Shown: piece by piece, positions 1 to 9,770 of the stretch
How positions within the stretch are numbered: the stretch's first letter is position 1
Layout of the letters: each line of letters starts with the position of its first letter
Source of the DNA: Clostridia bacterium
GTDB taxonomy: Bacteria; Bacillota; Clostridia; DSM-8532; SZUA-474
NCBI GenBank assembly: GCA_003251775.1
Contig: QKEK01000318.1
Span: 1 to 42,710 of the forward strand
DNA: 42,710 bases
Direction: 5' to 3'
Notes under the pieces: model-generated
What the model was told of the DNA's origin: nothing
The model's input: the letters and a program-made list of their open reading frames with translations, nothing else
Databases searched by the model: none
Made by a program: the position numbers and the translations under genes

Positions 1-1
1 A

Positions 2-282
2 GTAACTATTCAGACTATAATTTATATATATTTTTTACTGTTACTTTTAAGCACTTAAGTGAAGACTTGAGGCATATAAAATAAGTCGTACAGATTCTAG
101 TTGTTAATTGCCCTAAAAGGCTTAGTGTGGTTCGTATGTCTGACCATTAGGGAGTTTGCGAACACCACTTGCCTTTTAGGGCAATTTGCAATTTAGAAGC
201 TGTAGACTTATTGGTTTATGTAGCAAGGCTTCACATAAGCGTTTAAAAGCTTTTTTAGAAAATTTGAGGTCTGAATAGTTAC
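2..282. mobile_element. Fold-back / MITE-like element, complete copy with 14-bp perfect terminal inverted repeats
   Basis: GTAACTATTCAGAC (2-15) and GTCTGAATAGTTAC (269-282) are perfect inverted termini; the arms are imperfectly complementary along their length, with inner stem AATTGCCCTAAAAGGC/GCCTTTTAGGGCAATT; no ORF; a second near-identical copy lies at 42555-42710. Confidence 0.75.
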
Positions 283-424
283 AGCTTTTATGCACTCAGG
301 TGAAGAGATTTTTAAAAGATTATATTACTTTTATTTGCATTATGATATAATAAATCAACTGATTATTTTAAAATATTGGTTGATTTATTTTTTTTATGAC
401 AGGATTATTATAAGTGGAGAAATT

Positions 425-1291
425 ATGAAGTATGCAATAATAGGTGCTGGGAAACTAGGGTGTTCAATTGGTATAGCTCTGAAAAATAAAGGATATATAC
501 CTGTTGGGGTATATAGTAAAAGTGAGGGTTCACAAAAATCATTATGTGATAAACTAAATATAGTAAGTGATAATACTTATTTAGGTGTCGTAAAAGATGC
601 CGATTTAATTTTCATAACTGTAGCAGATAGTCAAATAAAGAGTGTTTCTGAGCAAATTGCTGAGATGCTATCAAAAGATCTAGTTAGTGAAAAAATATTC
701 TTTCATTGTAGCGGTGCTTCAACCTCAGACATACTTTATGATATTGCAAGAATAAGTGGAATTGTAGCTTCTTTGCACCCTATACAGACCTTCCCTGACC
801 GAGACACAGGGTGGAGGAATTTATCGCATATATATTTTGGGTTCGAAGGTGATGAAAGGGCAAAAGTAGTTGCTGATAAAATAGTAGATGTATTAGATAG
901 CAGACTTTTGACCATTAATAAGGACGACAAGGCTATTTATCATGCAGCAGCATGTATACTTTCAAATTATACGGTTGCATTAGCTGACACCGCTGGTAGG
1001 CTTTTTGCATCTATAGGCATAGACGCTAAGGAAGGCGTGGATGCATTGATGCCATTATTGAGGACTACTGTAAGTAATATAGATAATTACGGAGTTAATC
1101 ATTCTATTAGTGGTCCTATTAGTAGAGGGGATATAGATACAATTAAAGGGCATATTATGGCAATGAGTGAAAAAGGATTGAATTGCATAGATGTATATAA
1201 AACAGTTGGGAAAAAGATGGTTGAGCTTGTATGCGAAAACAGCTTGATAGATGATGAACTTAAAAAGAAGATGAATAACTTAATGGAGTAG
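425..1291 (+). CDS. Rossmann-like / DUF2520 domain oxidoreductase-like protein
   Basis: MKYAIIGAGKLGCSIG nucleotide-binding motif, C-terminal DUF2520-like region (ASLHPIQTFP..., AACILSNYTVAL); the ORF opens at 290 but a GGAG-preceded ATG at 425 begins the conserved fold. Confidence 0.8.
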   Translation: MKYAIIGAGKLGCSIGIALKNKGYIPVGVYSKSEGSQKSLCDKLNIVSDNTYLGVVKDADLIFITVADSQIKSVSEQIAEMLSKDLVSEKIFFHCSGASTSDILYDIARISGIVASLHPIQTFPDRDTGWRNLSHIYFGFEGDERAKVVADKIVDVLDSRLLTINKDDKAIYHAAACILSNYTVALADTAGRLFASIGIDAKEGVDALMPLLRTTVSNIDNYGVNHSISGPISRGDIDTIKGHIMAMSEKGLNCIDVYKTVGKKMVELVCENSLIDDELKKKMNNLME

Positions 1292-1375
1292 TAAAATGAT
1301 TTAGACAGAGATGGTATAAATATATGATTTTCTTTCAACCTAGATTTGTGCATGAGGAGAGGAATGGATATAAAT

Positions 1376-2347
1376 ATGATTAATACGGATAGACCCTTTG
1401 AGCTATATAATAAATTTTCTGATTATTTGGTTATGAGATACGGTGAAAAGGTTTATAAGCTTCCAATTAATCTTCCTCTGTCCTGTCCAAACAGGGATGG
1501 TACAGTTGATACGAAAGGCTGTTCATTTTGTGGAGATGAGGGAGCTGGCTTTGAAACTCTAGAGAGTAGCCTAAGTGTAGAAGAACAACTAAATAGGAAT
1601 TCAGAGTATATTAAAAACAAATATAAGGCAAAAAAGTTTATTGCTTATTTTCAGAATTATTCAAACACGTACGTAGAATATCATAGGTTTGTAGAGTATA
1701 TAAATCAGGCAGTCAAAGAGGATGTTGTTGCTATATATATTTCAACAAGACCCGATTGCATTAATGATAGTTACTTAGGATTTTTGCAATTAATTAAAGA
1801 ACAAAAGGGTGTAGATATTATTATAGAATTAGGTTTACAGACGGTAAACTATAAATCCTTGATAAGACTAAACAGGGGGCATGGGCTTGCTGAGTTTATA
1901 GATGCATGTATAAGAATAAAAAGATATAATCTAGAGATTTGCTCACATTGTATTATTGATATTCCATTTGACGATATAACAGATGTTATAGAGACAGCAA
2001 AGATAATCTCTGCTCTTAGTATAGAGCAGGTTAAATGCCACTCTTTGTATATATTGAAGGATACTGAGTTGGGTAGAATGTTTGAAGCTAATAGTATATT
2101 GCCAATTTCAATTGATAATTTTATAGAAAGGCTAATTACCTTTTTAGAATACACTTCTCCAAAGATTGTGATTCAAAGGCTCTTGGGAAGAGCACCTGAA
2201 GAGAGAAGCTTGTTTTGTAATTGGGGTAAAAGCTGGTGGAAGATTCAGGAGATGATAGAAAGCAAAATGAGGAATGAAAATAGAAAACAAGGTGATAGAT
2301 ATGATTATTTGAATGGAAGTCCTTTATTTAAAGCTAAGTATATTTAG
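1376..2347 (+). CDS. TIGR01212-type (YtqA/YhcC-like) radical SAM protein
   Basis: LPINLPLSCPNRDGTVDTKGCSFCGDEGAGF radical-SAM Cys cluster, IELGLQTVNYKSL; ATG 1376 fits the upstream GGAGAGG better than the ORF-track start 1346. Confidence 0.85.
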   Translation: MINTDRPFELYNKFSDYLVMRYGEKVYKLPINLPLSCPNRDGTVDTKGCSFCGDEGAGFETLESSLSVEEQLNRNSEYIKNKYKAKKFIAYFQNYSNTYVEYHRFVEYINQAVKEDVVAIYISTRPDCINDSYLGFLQLIKEQKGVDIIIELGLQTVNYKSLIRLNRGHGLAEFIDACIRIKRYNLEICSHCIIDIPFDDITDVIETAKIISALSIEQVKCHSLYILKDTELGRMFEANSILPISIDNFIERLITFLEYTSPKIVIQRLLGRAPEERSLFCNWGKSWWKIQEMIESKMRNENRKQGDRYDYLNGSPLFKAKYI

Positions 2348-2533
2348 AAAAAGTTAATAATTCCTTCATAAAATCATACTGTTTGAATATAAATACATGT
2401 TAGAATAAATAATAAACAATAGGATACAAATACCACTGTTAAAATTAAGTAAAAGCTTGTTTAGCATATGAAAATTGTGGTATATAATAACGGGAACATT
2501 AAAAAATTAGATATAGAAAGGTGTTAGAGATAT

Positions 2534-3007
2534 ATGTGTAAGAATAAATTAACAGAGAAAATGTTTCACGAACTAGATGTATATATTGACTCTATAGAGG
2601 ACAAAAATGGTGCATTGATATCTGTATTGCATAAGGCACAAGATATTTTTGGGTATTTACCAAGTGAGGTTCAGCTCTATATTTCTAGAAAATTGGATAT
2701 TCCTGCGGCTAAAGTAAATGGAGTGGTAACTTTTTATTCCTATTTCACAGAAGAACCAAGAGGAGAGCATGTAATTAATGTTTGCTTTGGAACAGCGTGC
2801 TTTGTTAGGGGTGCTGAGGGGATATTGAGAGAATTAGAGGATAAGCTAAAGATAAAAGCAGGACAGACAACTCCTGACGGTAAATACAGTATAGATGCGT
2901 TAAGGTGTGTAGGTGCTTGTGGACTTGCTCCAGTCGTTATAGTTGATGGTAAAGTGTTTGGTAGAGTCAAGAAAGAGGAAGTAAGCTCATTACTTAAGGA
3001 TATATAA
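2534..3007 (+). CDS. hndA: NADH-dependent [FeFe] hydrogenase subunit A (NuoE-like, 24 kDa [2Fe-2S] protein)
   Basis: CFGTACFVRGAEGIL... and ALRCVGACGLAPV Cys ligands; first gene of the hydrogenase cluster. Confidence 0.9.
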   Translation: MCKNKLTEKMFHELDVYIDSIEDKNGALISVLHKAQDIFGYLPSEVQLYISRKLDIPAAKVNGVVTFYSYFTEEPRGEHVINVCFGTACFVRGAEGILRELEDKLKIKAGQTTPDGKYSIDALRCVGACGLAPVVIVDGKVFGRVKKEEVSSLLKDI

Positions 3008-3074
3008 GGATAAACAAGTGTATACAAGGATTAATAAGGATATATAAGGATGTATATGGGTGTATAAGATTATA
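2995..3074. repeat. Two-copy ~40 bp imperfect tandem repeat at the hndA/hndB junction
   Basis: TAAGGATATATAAGGAT at 2995-3011 repeated exactly at 3035-3051; flanks partly conserved. Confidence 0.6.
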
Positions 3075-3103
3075 AAAGTATAAATATCAAGGAGGTGCCT
3101 TCT

Positions 3104-3496
3104 ATGGGACAAATAAAATCATTGGATGAGTTAAAGGCTCTTAGAGACAAAATTAAGGATAATATAGATATTAGAGAAGCTGGAGAGCAAGATACTAACA
3201 TAAGAGTATTGGTTGGTATGGCTACCTGTGGAATAGCAGCAGGGGCAAGAGAGACATTGAATGCATTGTTTGAGGAAGCAAAAAAACAGGGTGTTAATAA
3301 CTTAACCATTATTCATTCAGGCTGTATGGGTGCATGCCATTCAGAGCCTACTGTTGAAGTCAGAGTACCTGGAGAGGAGCCGATTTTATACGGCAATGTA
3401 ACTCCTGATAAAGCAAAGGAAATTATAGATAAGCATATTAAAAATGGAGAGCTAGTTCAGAATTTGATTATCGGTAAGCCCTTTGAAACAGTGTAG
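3104..3496 (+). CDS. hndB: (2Fe-2S) thioredoxin-like ferredoxin domain protein, HndB-like
   Basis: MATCGIAAGAR...HSGCMGACHSEPTVEV; GGAGG at 3091 gives ATG start at 3104 rather than GTG 3095. Confidence 0.85.
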   Translation: MGQIKSLDELKALRDKIKDNIDIREAGEQDTNIRVLVGMATCGIAAGARETLNALFEEAKKQGVNNLTIIHSGCMGACHSEPTVEVRVPGEEPILYGNVTPDKAKEIIDKHIKNGELVQNLIIGKPFETV

Positions 3497-3567
3497 AGGT
3501 ACGAATTGGTTTTAGATAAATACATTTCAACCCAGTTTTGTACCCGAAGAAAGGAATGGATATAATA

Positions 3568-5361
3568 ATGAGTAGATATAGAATGCATTTATTGGTATGT
3601 GGGGGGACTGGATGTAAGGCCTCACAAAGTGATAAAATTATTGAAAATCTGAATGAATTAGTTATAAAGAATGGTTTAGACAAAGAAGTACAGGTAGTAG
3701 CTACAGGATGCTTTGGTTTTTGTGAAAAGGGGCCAATAGTAAAGGTGTTGCCTGATAATGTTTTTTATATAGAGGTAAAGCCAGAGGATGCAGAAGAGCT
3801 TGTAAATGAGCATGTAATCAAAGGTAGAGTTGTTGAAAGACTTTTATATATAGAACCAACATTAAAGGAAAAAATAGAGCAGCATAAGGAAATGCCTTTT
3901 TATAAAAAACAGATTCGTATTGCTTTAAGAAACTGTGGCTTTATAAATCCAGAGGATATAAATGAATATATTTCTGTAGATGGTTATCAGGCATTAGGTA
4001 AGGTTTTAACCGAAATGACACCTCAGCAGGTAATTGAGCTAATGAAAAAGAGCGGTCTTAGAGGCAGGGGAGGCGGTGGCTTTCCAACAGGTCTTAAATG
4101 GGAATTTGCAAGAAAATATGAATCAGACATTAAATATATAATTTGTAATGCAGATGAGGGAGACCCAGGGGCATTTATGGATAGAAGTGTGCTTGAGGGG
4201 GATCCTCACAGTGTGCTAGAGGCAATGGCTATAGCTGGATATGCTATAGGAGCGAGCAAGGGATATGTATATATACGTGCAGAATACCCTCTTGCAATAG
4301 AAAGACTAGAGCTTGCTATAAAGCAAGCAAGAGAAACTGGACTGCTTGGTAATAATATCTTTGGTACAGAATTTTCCTTTGACGTTGATGTTAAGTATGG
4401 TGCGGGAGCTTTCGTTTGTGGTGAGGAAACCTCATTAATAAATTCTATAGAAGGTAACAGAGGAGAGCCAAATAATAAGCCACCATTTCCAGCAGAGAAG
4501 GGGTTATGGGCAAAACCTACTTCAGTAAATAATGTAGAGACATTTGCAAACATACCTCCAATAATACTAAAAGGTGCCGAATGGTTCAGCTCTATTGGAA
4601 CTGAAAACAGTAAGGGAACGAAGGTGTTTGCGTTAGCGGGTAAAATAAATAACGTGGGTCTAGTTGAGGTTCCAATGGGAACTACCTTGAGAGAAATAAT
4701 TTTTGATATTGGTGGCGGTATAAAGGACGGAAAGGAATTTAAGGCTGTTCAGACAGGGGGGCCTTCAGGTGGGTGTATACCAAAGCAATATTTAGACACT
4801 CCAATTGATTATGATAATTTAAGTAAAATTGGCTCTATGATGGGTTCTGGTGGGATGATTGTACTTGATGAGAGCGATTGCATGGTGAATGTAGCAAAAT
4901 TTTATTTGGAATTCACAGTAGATGAGTCTTGTGGTAAGTGTACACCATGTAGAGTAGGTAACAAGAGGCTGTATGAGATACTAACAAAAATTGTTGAGGG
5001 AAAGGGTACAGAACAGGATTTAAAGGATTTAAGGGAGCTAGGAGAGATAATAAAGGATACTGCCTTGTGTGGATTAGGTCAGACCTCTCCGAATCCTATA
5101 TTAAGCACGCTTAACTATTTTTGGGATGAATACGAGGCACATGTAAAAGACAAGAAATGTCCTTCTGGTGTGTGTACAGCTTTATTAAAATACATTATTA
5201 TTCCAGAAAAATGTGTAGGATGTACTTTGTGTGCTAGAGTGTGTCCAGTTAATTGCATTTCAGGTCAGGTTAAAAAGGTTCATGAAATTGACCAGAATAT
5301 ATGTATTAAGTGTGGTGCGTGTCAAAAGGCATGTAAGTTTAATGCGATTGAAAGAAAATAG
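3568..5361 (+). CDS. hndC: NADH-dependent [FeFe] hydrogenase NuoF-like flavoprotein subunit, HndC-like
   Basis: N-terminal thioredoxin-like ferredoxin domain, GLRGRGGGGFPTGLKWE, ESCGKCTPCRVG, C-terminal two 4Fe-4S motifs (CVGCTLCARVCP, CIKCGACQKAC). Confidence 0.92.
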   Translation: MSRYRMHLLVCGGTGCKASQSDKIIENLNELVIKNGLDKEVQVVATGCFGFCEKGPIVKVLPDNVFYIEVKPEDAEELVNEHVIKGRVVERLLYIEPTLKEKIEQHKEMPFYKKQIRIALRNCGFINPEDINEYISVDGYQALGKVLTEMTPQQVIELMKKSGLRGRGGGGFPTGLKWEFARKYESDIKYIICNADEGDPGAFMDRSVLEGDPHSVLEAMAIAGYAIGASKGYVYIRAEYPLAIERLELAIKQARETGLLGNNIFGTEFSFDVDVKYGAGAFVCGEETSLINSIEGNRGEPNNKPPFPAEKGLWAKPTSVNNVETFANIPPIILKGAEWFSSIGTENSKGTKVFALAGKINNVGLVEVPMGTTLREIIFDIGGGIKDGKEFKAVQTGGPSGGCIPKQYLDTPIDYDNLSKIGSMMGSGGMIVLDESDCMVNVAKFYLEFTVDESCGKCTPCRVGNKRLYEILTKIVEGKGTEQDLKDLRELGEIIKDTALCGLGQTSPNPILSTLNYFWDEYEAHVKDKKCPSGVCTALLKYIIIPEKCVGCTLCARVCPVNCISGQVKKVHEIDQNICIKCGACQKACKFNAIERK

Positions 5362-5389
5362 GGCAAAAGCTTAAGTGGAGGTATTATAA

Positions 5390-7135
5390 ATGGATAATGT
5401 TAAGATTACAATTAATGGTATAGAGATTTCAGTTCCTGCTGACTACACAATTCTTGATGCAGCTAAGGAGGTTAATGTAAAAATTCCAACCTTGTGCCAT
5501 ATGAATCTGCACGATCTTAGGGCTGTAAATAGAACTGCTTCCTGTAGGGTATGTGTTGTTGAGGTAGAAGGAAGGAGAAATTTAGCTCCTGCTTGTGCTA
5601 CATTTGTATCAGAGGGGATGAAAATCAAGACAAATACGCCAAGAGCCGTTAAGGCTAGAAGAACAAATGTTGAGCTACTACTCTCAGATCATCCTACTGA
5701 TTGTCTTGTATGCGAAAAAAACCAGAAATGTGACTTACAACGATTAGCAGCAGAGCTTGGAGTAAGAGGTGAGCTTAAATACAAAGGTGAGATGTCAACC
5801 TATAAAAAGGATGTATCAAGCCATTCTATTTATAGAAATCTTGATAAATGTATAATGTGTAGACGCTGTGAAACAATGTGTAATAATGTTCAGACCTGTG
5901 GTATTCTGTCGGCGGTTGATAGGGGCTTTGAGACAGTTGTTTCTCCAGCCTTTGGATTACCAATGTCCGAGACTATGTGTACTTTTTGTGGCCAGTGCGT
6001 AGCAGTATGTCCAACCGCGGCTTTAACAGAAATTAATAATGTAGCAGCAGTCTGGGATGCCATTAATGATAACGATAAGTTTGTGATAGTCCAGACTGCA
6101 CCAGCTGTAAGAGTAGCATTGGGAGAGGAATTTGGAATGGGACCTGGCTCTATAGTAACAGGTAAAATGGTTACAGCGTTAAGGCAACTCGGATTTGACA
6201 GAGTTTTCGATACTGATTTTGCTGCGGATTTAACAATAATTGAAGAGGCATCAGAATTTATTCATCGTCTTAAGCATGGAGGTAGATTGCCTATATTAAC
6301 TAGCTGTTGTCCAGCGTGGGTAAAGTTTTTTGAACATCAATTTCAGGATTTATTAGATATACCATCTACATGTAAATCCCCACACGAAATGTTTGGTGCT
6401 GTTGCAAAAACCTATTATGCAAAGAAATTTAATATTGACCCTGCAAAGATGGTGGTAGTATCAGTAATGCCATGCTTAGCAAAAAAATATGAGGCGGCAA
6501 GAGAGGAGCTAAAATCCGACTCACTTAAAAATGTTGACTATGTTATATCTACAAGGGAGCTTGGTAGCATGATAAAGGAAGCAGGCTTTTGCTTTGAATG
6601 TCTTGAGGATAGCGAATTTGATAATCCTTTGGGAGAGTCTACTGGTGCTGGGGTTATTTTTGGAACTACAGGTGGTGTAATTGAAGCGGCATTAAGAACA
6701 GCATATGAGTGGTTAACGGGTGAAACACTAAAATCTGTAGATTTTGAAGCATTAAGAGGCTTTGAAGGAATTCGTGAGGCTACAATTAAAATAGGGGATA
6801 TGGATGTAAAAATAGGTGTAGCACATGGTCTTGGAAATGCAAGGAAACTACTTGAGGATATAAGAGCTGGCAAGGCTAATTATCATGCTATAGAGATTAT
6901 GGCGTGTCCAGGTGGATGTGTTGGTGGTGGAGGTCAGCCTTACCATCATGGTAATGATGAGATTATAAAAAAGCGAGCTGAGGCTATTTATAGGGAAGAT
7001 CAAGGAATGCCAAAGAGGAAATCACATGAGAACGAGAATGTAATAAAGCTATATCAGGAGTTTCTTGGTGAGTTCTATGGGGATAGGGCACATGAATTAT
7101 TGCATACTCATTATACTGCTAGAGAAAAGATTTAA
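5390..7135 (+). CDS. hndD: [FeFe] hydrogenase, group A catalytic subunit, HndD-like
   Basis: H-cluster motifs TSCCPAWVKFFE, MPCLAKKYEA, MACPGGCVGGGGQP; N-terminal 2Fe-2S, His-ligated cluster (DHPTDCLVCEKNQKC) and two 4Fe-4S motifs. Confidence 0.96.
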   Translation: MDNVKITINGIEISVPADYTILDAAKEVNVKIPTLCHMNLHDLRAVNRTASCRVCVVEVEGRRNLAPACATFVSEGMKIKTNTPRAVKARRTNVELLLSDHPTDCLVCEKNQKCDLQRLAAELGVRGELKYKGEMSTYKKDVSSHSIYRNLDKCIMCRRCETMCNNVQTCGILSAVDRGFETVVSPAFGLPMSETMCTFCGQCVAVCPTAALTEINNVAAVWDAINDNDKFVIVQTAPAVRVALGEEFGMGPGSIVTGKMVTALRQLGFDRVFDTDFAADLTIIEEASEFIHRLKHGGRLPILTSCCPAWVKFFEHQFQDLLDIPSTCKSPHEMFGAVAKTYYAKKFNIDPAKMVVVSVMPCLAKKYEAAREELKSDSLKNVDYVISTRELGSMIKEAGFCFECLEDSEFDNPLGESTGAGVIFGTTGGVIEAALRTAYEWLTGETLKSVDFEALRGFEGIREATIKIGDMDVKIGVAHGLGNARKLLEDIRAGKANYHAIEIMACPGGCVGGGGQPYHHGNDEIIKKRAEAIYREDQGMPKRKSHENENVIKLYQEFLGEFYGDRAHELLHTHYTAREKI

Positions 7136-7165
7136 CTAAGAATGTTAGCACAATAACTACTCATA

Positions 7166-7202
7166 AGCAAAGGGATGTATTTTAATTATACATCCCTTTG
7201 CT
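7166..7202. terminator. Convergent hairpin between hndD and the chemoreceptor gene
   Basis: AGCAAAGGGATGTAT-7 nt-ATACATCCCTTTGCT perfect 15-bp stem; weak U-tract. Confidence 0.6.
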
Positions 7203-7244
7203 ATAATATATAGTTTATTTAATTCATTATCTGCTAGCGTATTG

Positions 7245-8513
7245 CTAGACCTTGTACTTTTTAAGACCTTTATCAAGCTGGTGTACCAAATCATTAAGCT
7301 TAGTAGCGGCATCCTGCATTTCAGATACAACCTGAAGCTGCTGCTCGGTAGTTGCTGCTACCTGTTGACTAGATGAAGCTGTTGATTCTGATACATTAGA
7401 TATACTTTTAATAGAAGTCAAAACATCATTTTTGTCAGAAGACATTATGTTAATTGAATTATTAACCTCACCTATTTTTACAACAATTGAAGAGATAGCG
7501 TTTGCAATATCACCAAAAGCTGTATTGGTCTTATCTACAGAAGCCTGCTGTTCTTTTGATACAGCTTTCATATTCTCTACTGAATTGATGGCTAACTGTG
7601 ATTCTTCCTTAATACTGCTAACTAGATTAGTAATCTGTTCTGTAGATACACGACTCTGATCCGCTAGCTTTCTGACCTCTTCAGCAACAACCGCAAAGCC
7701 TCTTCCAGCTTCACCAGCTCTAGCAGCCTCAATAGTCGCATTTAAAGCTAACATGTTTGTTTGCTCTGCGATATTCTCTATTGACTCTACAAACAATCCA
7801 ATATCATTAATAATTGATGTTAGCTTTTCAACTACAGAAATAAGCTTTTCAGCAGTTGAATAGGTTTCAAATGATTTATCTCTTAATGTATTTACTGATT
7901 CCATACCAATTGTATTTAGGTCACTTATTTTGTCAGTATCAGATATTATTATATTATATGCTTCTGATACAAAGGTTATTTGCTCTGCTAGCTTTTCAAC
8001 TAGCTTTAGACCTTGCTGAGAGTCAATGGCTTGAGTAGTTGCTCCCTTTGCTATATCATCAATGGTTTTAGTAACGTCTTCTAAAGAATCAGAGGCGTTT
8101 TGTGCAGTTGCTGCAACCTTATTAGAGGCAACAACAATGGAATTGGAAAGACTAAAGAAATTGTTAATAAGTGACCTGATATCGCTTAAGAACACATTAA
8201 GATTGGTAGCTACACCATTCAAAGCTCCCATTTCCTTTGACATTATAAGCTTAGTTAGGTCACCATCCTTAATAGCTGCCATATCGTCTGTGAGCTTTTT
8301 AACTAATGCTTTAGTAGCAGATTCTACAATAAATTTTGTAATTGCAAAAGCAGAGATTATACTAGCTAATAAAAAGAAAAGTATTGACAAAAAATTACTT
8401 CCTTCTTTAACTATCAGCAAATTTAAGACTCCAAAAGCTACACCAACAATTGCTGATAAAATAATGATTTTTCCAAATACACTGCCTGGATTAGATTTAC
8501 TAGTCTTGTTCAT
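7245..8513 (-). CDS. Methyl-accepting chemotaxis protein without an evident extracellular sensor domain
   Basis: [35 protein letters not shown] signalling tip; two adjacent N-terminal TM segments. Confidence 0.9.
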   Translation of the reverse strand: MNKTSKSNPGSVFGKIIILSAIVGVAFGVLNLLIVKEGSNFLSILFFLLASIISAFAITKFIVESATKALVKKLTDDMAAIKDGDLTKLIMSKEMGALNGVATNLNVFLSDIRSLINNFFSLSNSIVVASNKVAATAQNASDSLEDVTKTIDDIAKGATTQAIDSQQGLKLVEKLAEQITFVSEAYNIIISDTDKISDLNTIGMESVNTLRDKSFETYSTAEKLISVVEKLTSIINDIGLFVESIENIAEQTNMLALNATIEAARAGEAGRGFAVVAEEVRKLADQSRVSTEQITNLVSSIKEESQLAINSVENMKAVSKEQQASVDKTNTAFGDIANAISSIVVKIGEVNNSINIMSSDKNDVLTSIKSISNVSESTASSSQQVAATTEQQLQVVSEMQDAATKLNDLVHQLDKGLKKYKV

Positions 8514-8802
8514 TTGAAAACTCCCCCTTATACACTGAAATTACTTACAGGTACTATGATTATTTAGTACATAAATAATTCAGTTATGTACTAAAATATG
8601 ATGTAATATTATTCTACCAAACTCTTTTGTTTTCTACAATATTTATTTTTTAATAATTGATTTCTATATTGTCCTACTATTTCCATAATAGTACTTAAAA
8701 TAGTAATAGCAAGGCTCTTATTCTGAAACGAATACCACTTGCTATGTATGTTTATAAAATTATGGTCTATAAAAAATAGGGAAACTCAAACAAATCTTTA
8801 TC

Positions 8803-8831
8803 TTGACACTTTAAATGCGTTAAAGTATAAT
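8803..8831 (+). promoter_or_regulatory. Sigma-A-type promoter for the GntR gene
   Basis: TTGACA (8803-8808), 17-nt spacer, TATAAT (8826-8831). Confidence 0.75.
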
Positions 8832-8840
8832 TGTATACAA
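8831..8840. promoter_or_regulatory. Putative GntR/FadR-type operator overlapping the -10 box
   Basis: Perfect palindrome TTGTATACAA; related half-site-containing copy GTATACAA at 8871-8878. Confidence 0.5.
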
Positions 8841-8935
8841 GAATACAACTATACTTTAATGATTAAAACGGTATACAAATACAAATATCATAATTAATAT
8901 ATTGAAGTTTTGCTTGTCTTAGATGGAGGCGTAAA

Positions 8936-9604
8936 ATGGCTGGGTTCCAGATAGATGGTGAAGAATTACATATTCATTCACTTAGAGGTAAAATATTTAC
9001 TCAATTGGAAAACGATATTTTGAGAGGGAAGTATAAAACAGGAGATGTCCTTAATGAGACTAAGCTTTCAAATGAGTTAGGAGTAAGCAGAACTCCCATT
9101 CGTGAGGTTTTAAGGCAATTAGAGCTTGAGGGCTTGGTTATTTCTATACCAAATAAAGGAACTATAGTAAGAGGATTAACTAAGGAAGATATTGAAGATA
9201 TTTATGAAATTAGAGTTTTAATTGAGGGTGTTGCCGCAAGAAGGGCTACTGAGAAGATTACAACCGAGCAGCTTGCAGAATTAGAAGAGATTATTCATTT
9301 TGAAGAGTTTTACACAACCAAGAACGATGTTGCACATTTAATAAAGCTTGACAATAGATTTCATGAATTAATTTATAGAGCAAGTAATAGTCGCCTATTG
9401 TTGAGAACATTGTCTAGTTTCCATCATTACGTAGAAATGGTTCGAAACGAATCCTTTAAGGTGGGAGTTTTTGCACATGCAGTATTAGATGAGCATAGAG
9501 CTATCTATAGTGCCATTTCAGAAAAAAATTGTGAATTAGCTGAGGTCTTAATGGTAAGCCATATAAAAAACGCGTTTACAAGAATAGAAGGTAGTTTGCA
9601 ATAA
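8936..9604 (+). CDS. GntR family transcriptional regulator (FCD domain)
   Basis: LSNELGVSRTPIREVLRQLELEGLV winged HTH; FCD-type helical C-terminus; GGAGGCG RBS. Confidence 0.92.
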   Translation: MAGFQIDGEELHIHSLRGKIFTQLENDILRGKYKTGDVLNETKLSNELGVSRTPIREVLRQLELEGLVISIPNKGTIVRGLTKEDIEDIYEIRVLIEGVAARRATEKITTEQLAELEEIIHFEEFYTTKNDVAHLIKLDNRFHELIYRASNSRLLLRTLSSFHHYVEMVRNESFKVGVFAHAVLDEHRAIYSAISEKNCELAEVLMVSHIKNAFTRIEGSLQ

Positions 9605-9770
9605 TATAATATTTATGTGATTTAAATATATGATATCAGCAATGATAGAGTATTATTTCATGCAAAACTAATAATTTGTTGAGTTGCATATATTGAAAAA
9701 AATATAAATCATAATAATTGTATTAATATATATTTTATATATTTAATTTAAAAAATTTGGAGGTGTTAAT

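Noticed and set aside
2400-2530. Possible Rex operator upstream of the hnd operon
   Set aside because: No sequence close enough to the TTGTTAANNNNTTAACAA-type consensus could be found
4206-4553. 115-aa minus-strand ORF and other antisense ORFs (e.g. 1849-2154, 6538-6873, 20630-20992, 39006-39386)
   Set aside because: Shadow ORFs inside confidently assigned genes
8062-8517. 151-aa plus-strand ORF antisense to the chemoreceptor
   Set aside because: Fully antisense to a clear MCP gene; composition is a shadow of the coding strand
8706-8745. ATAGCAAG...CTTGCTAT hairpin between the chemoreceptor and GntR gene
   Set aside because: Isolated hairpin without U-tract or second copy; function cannot be supported
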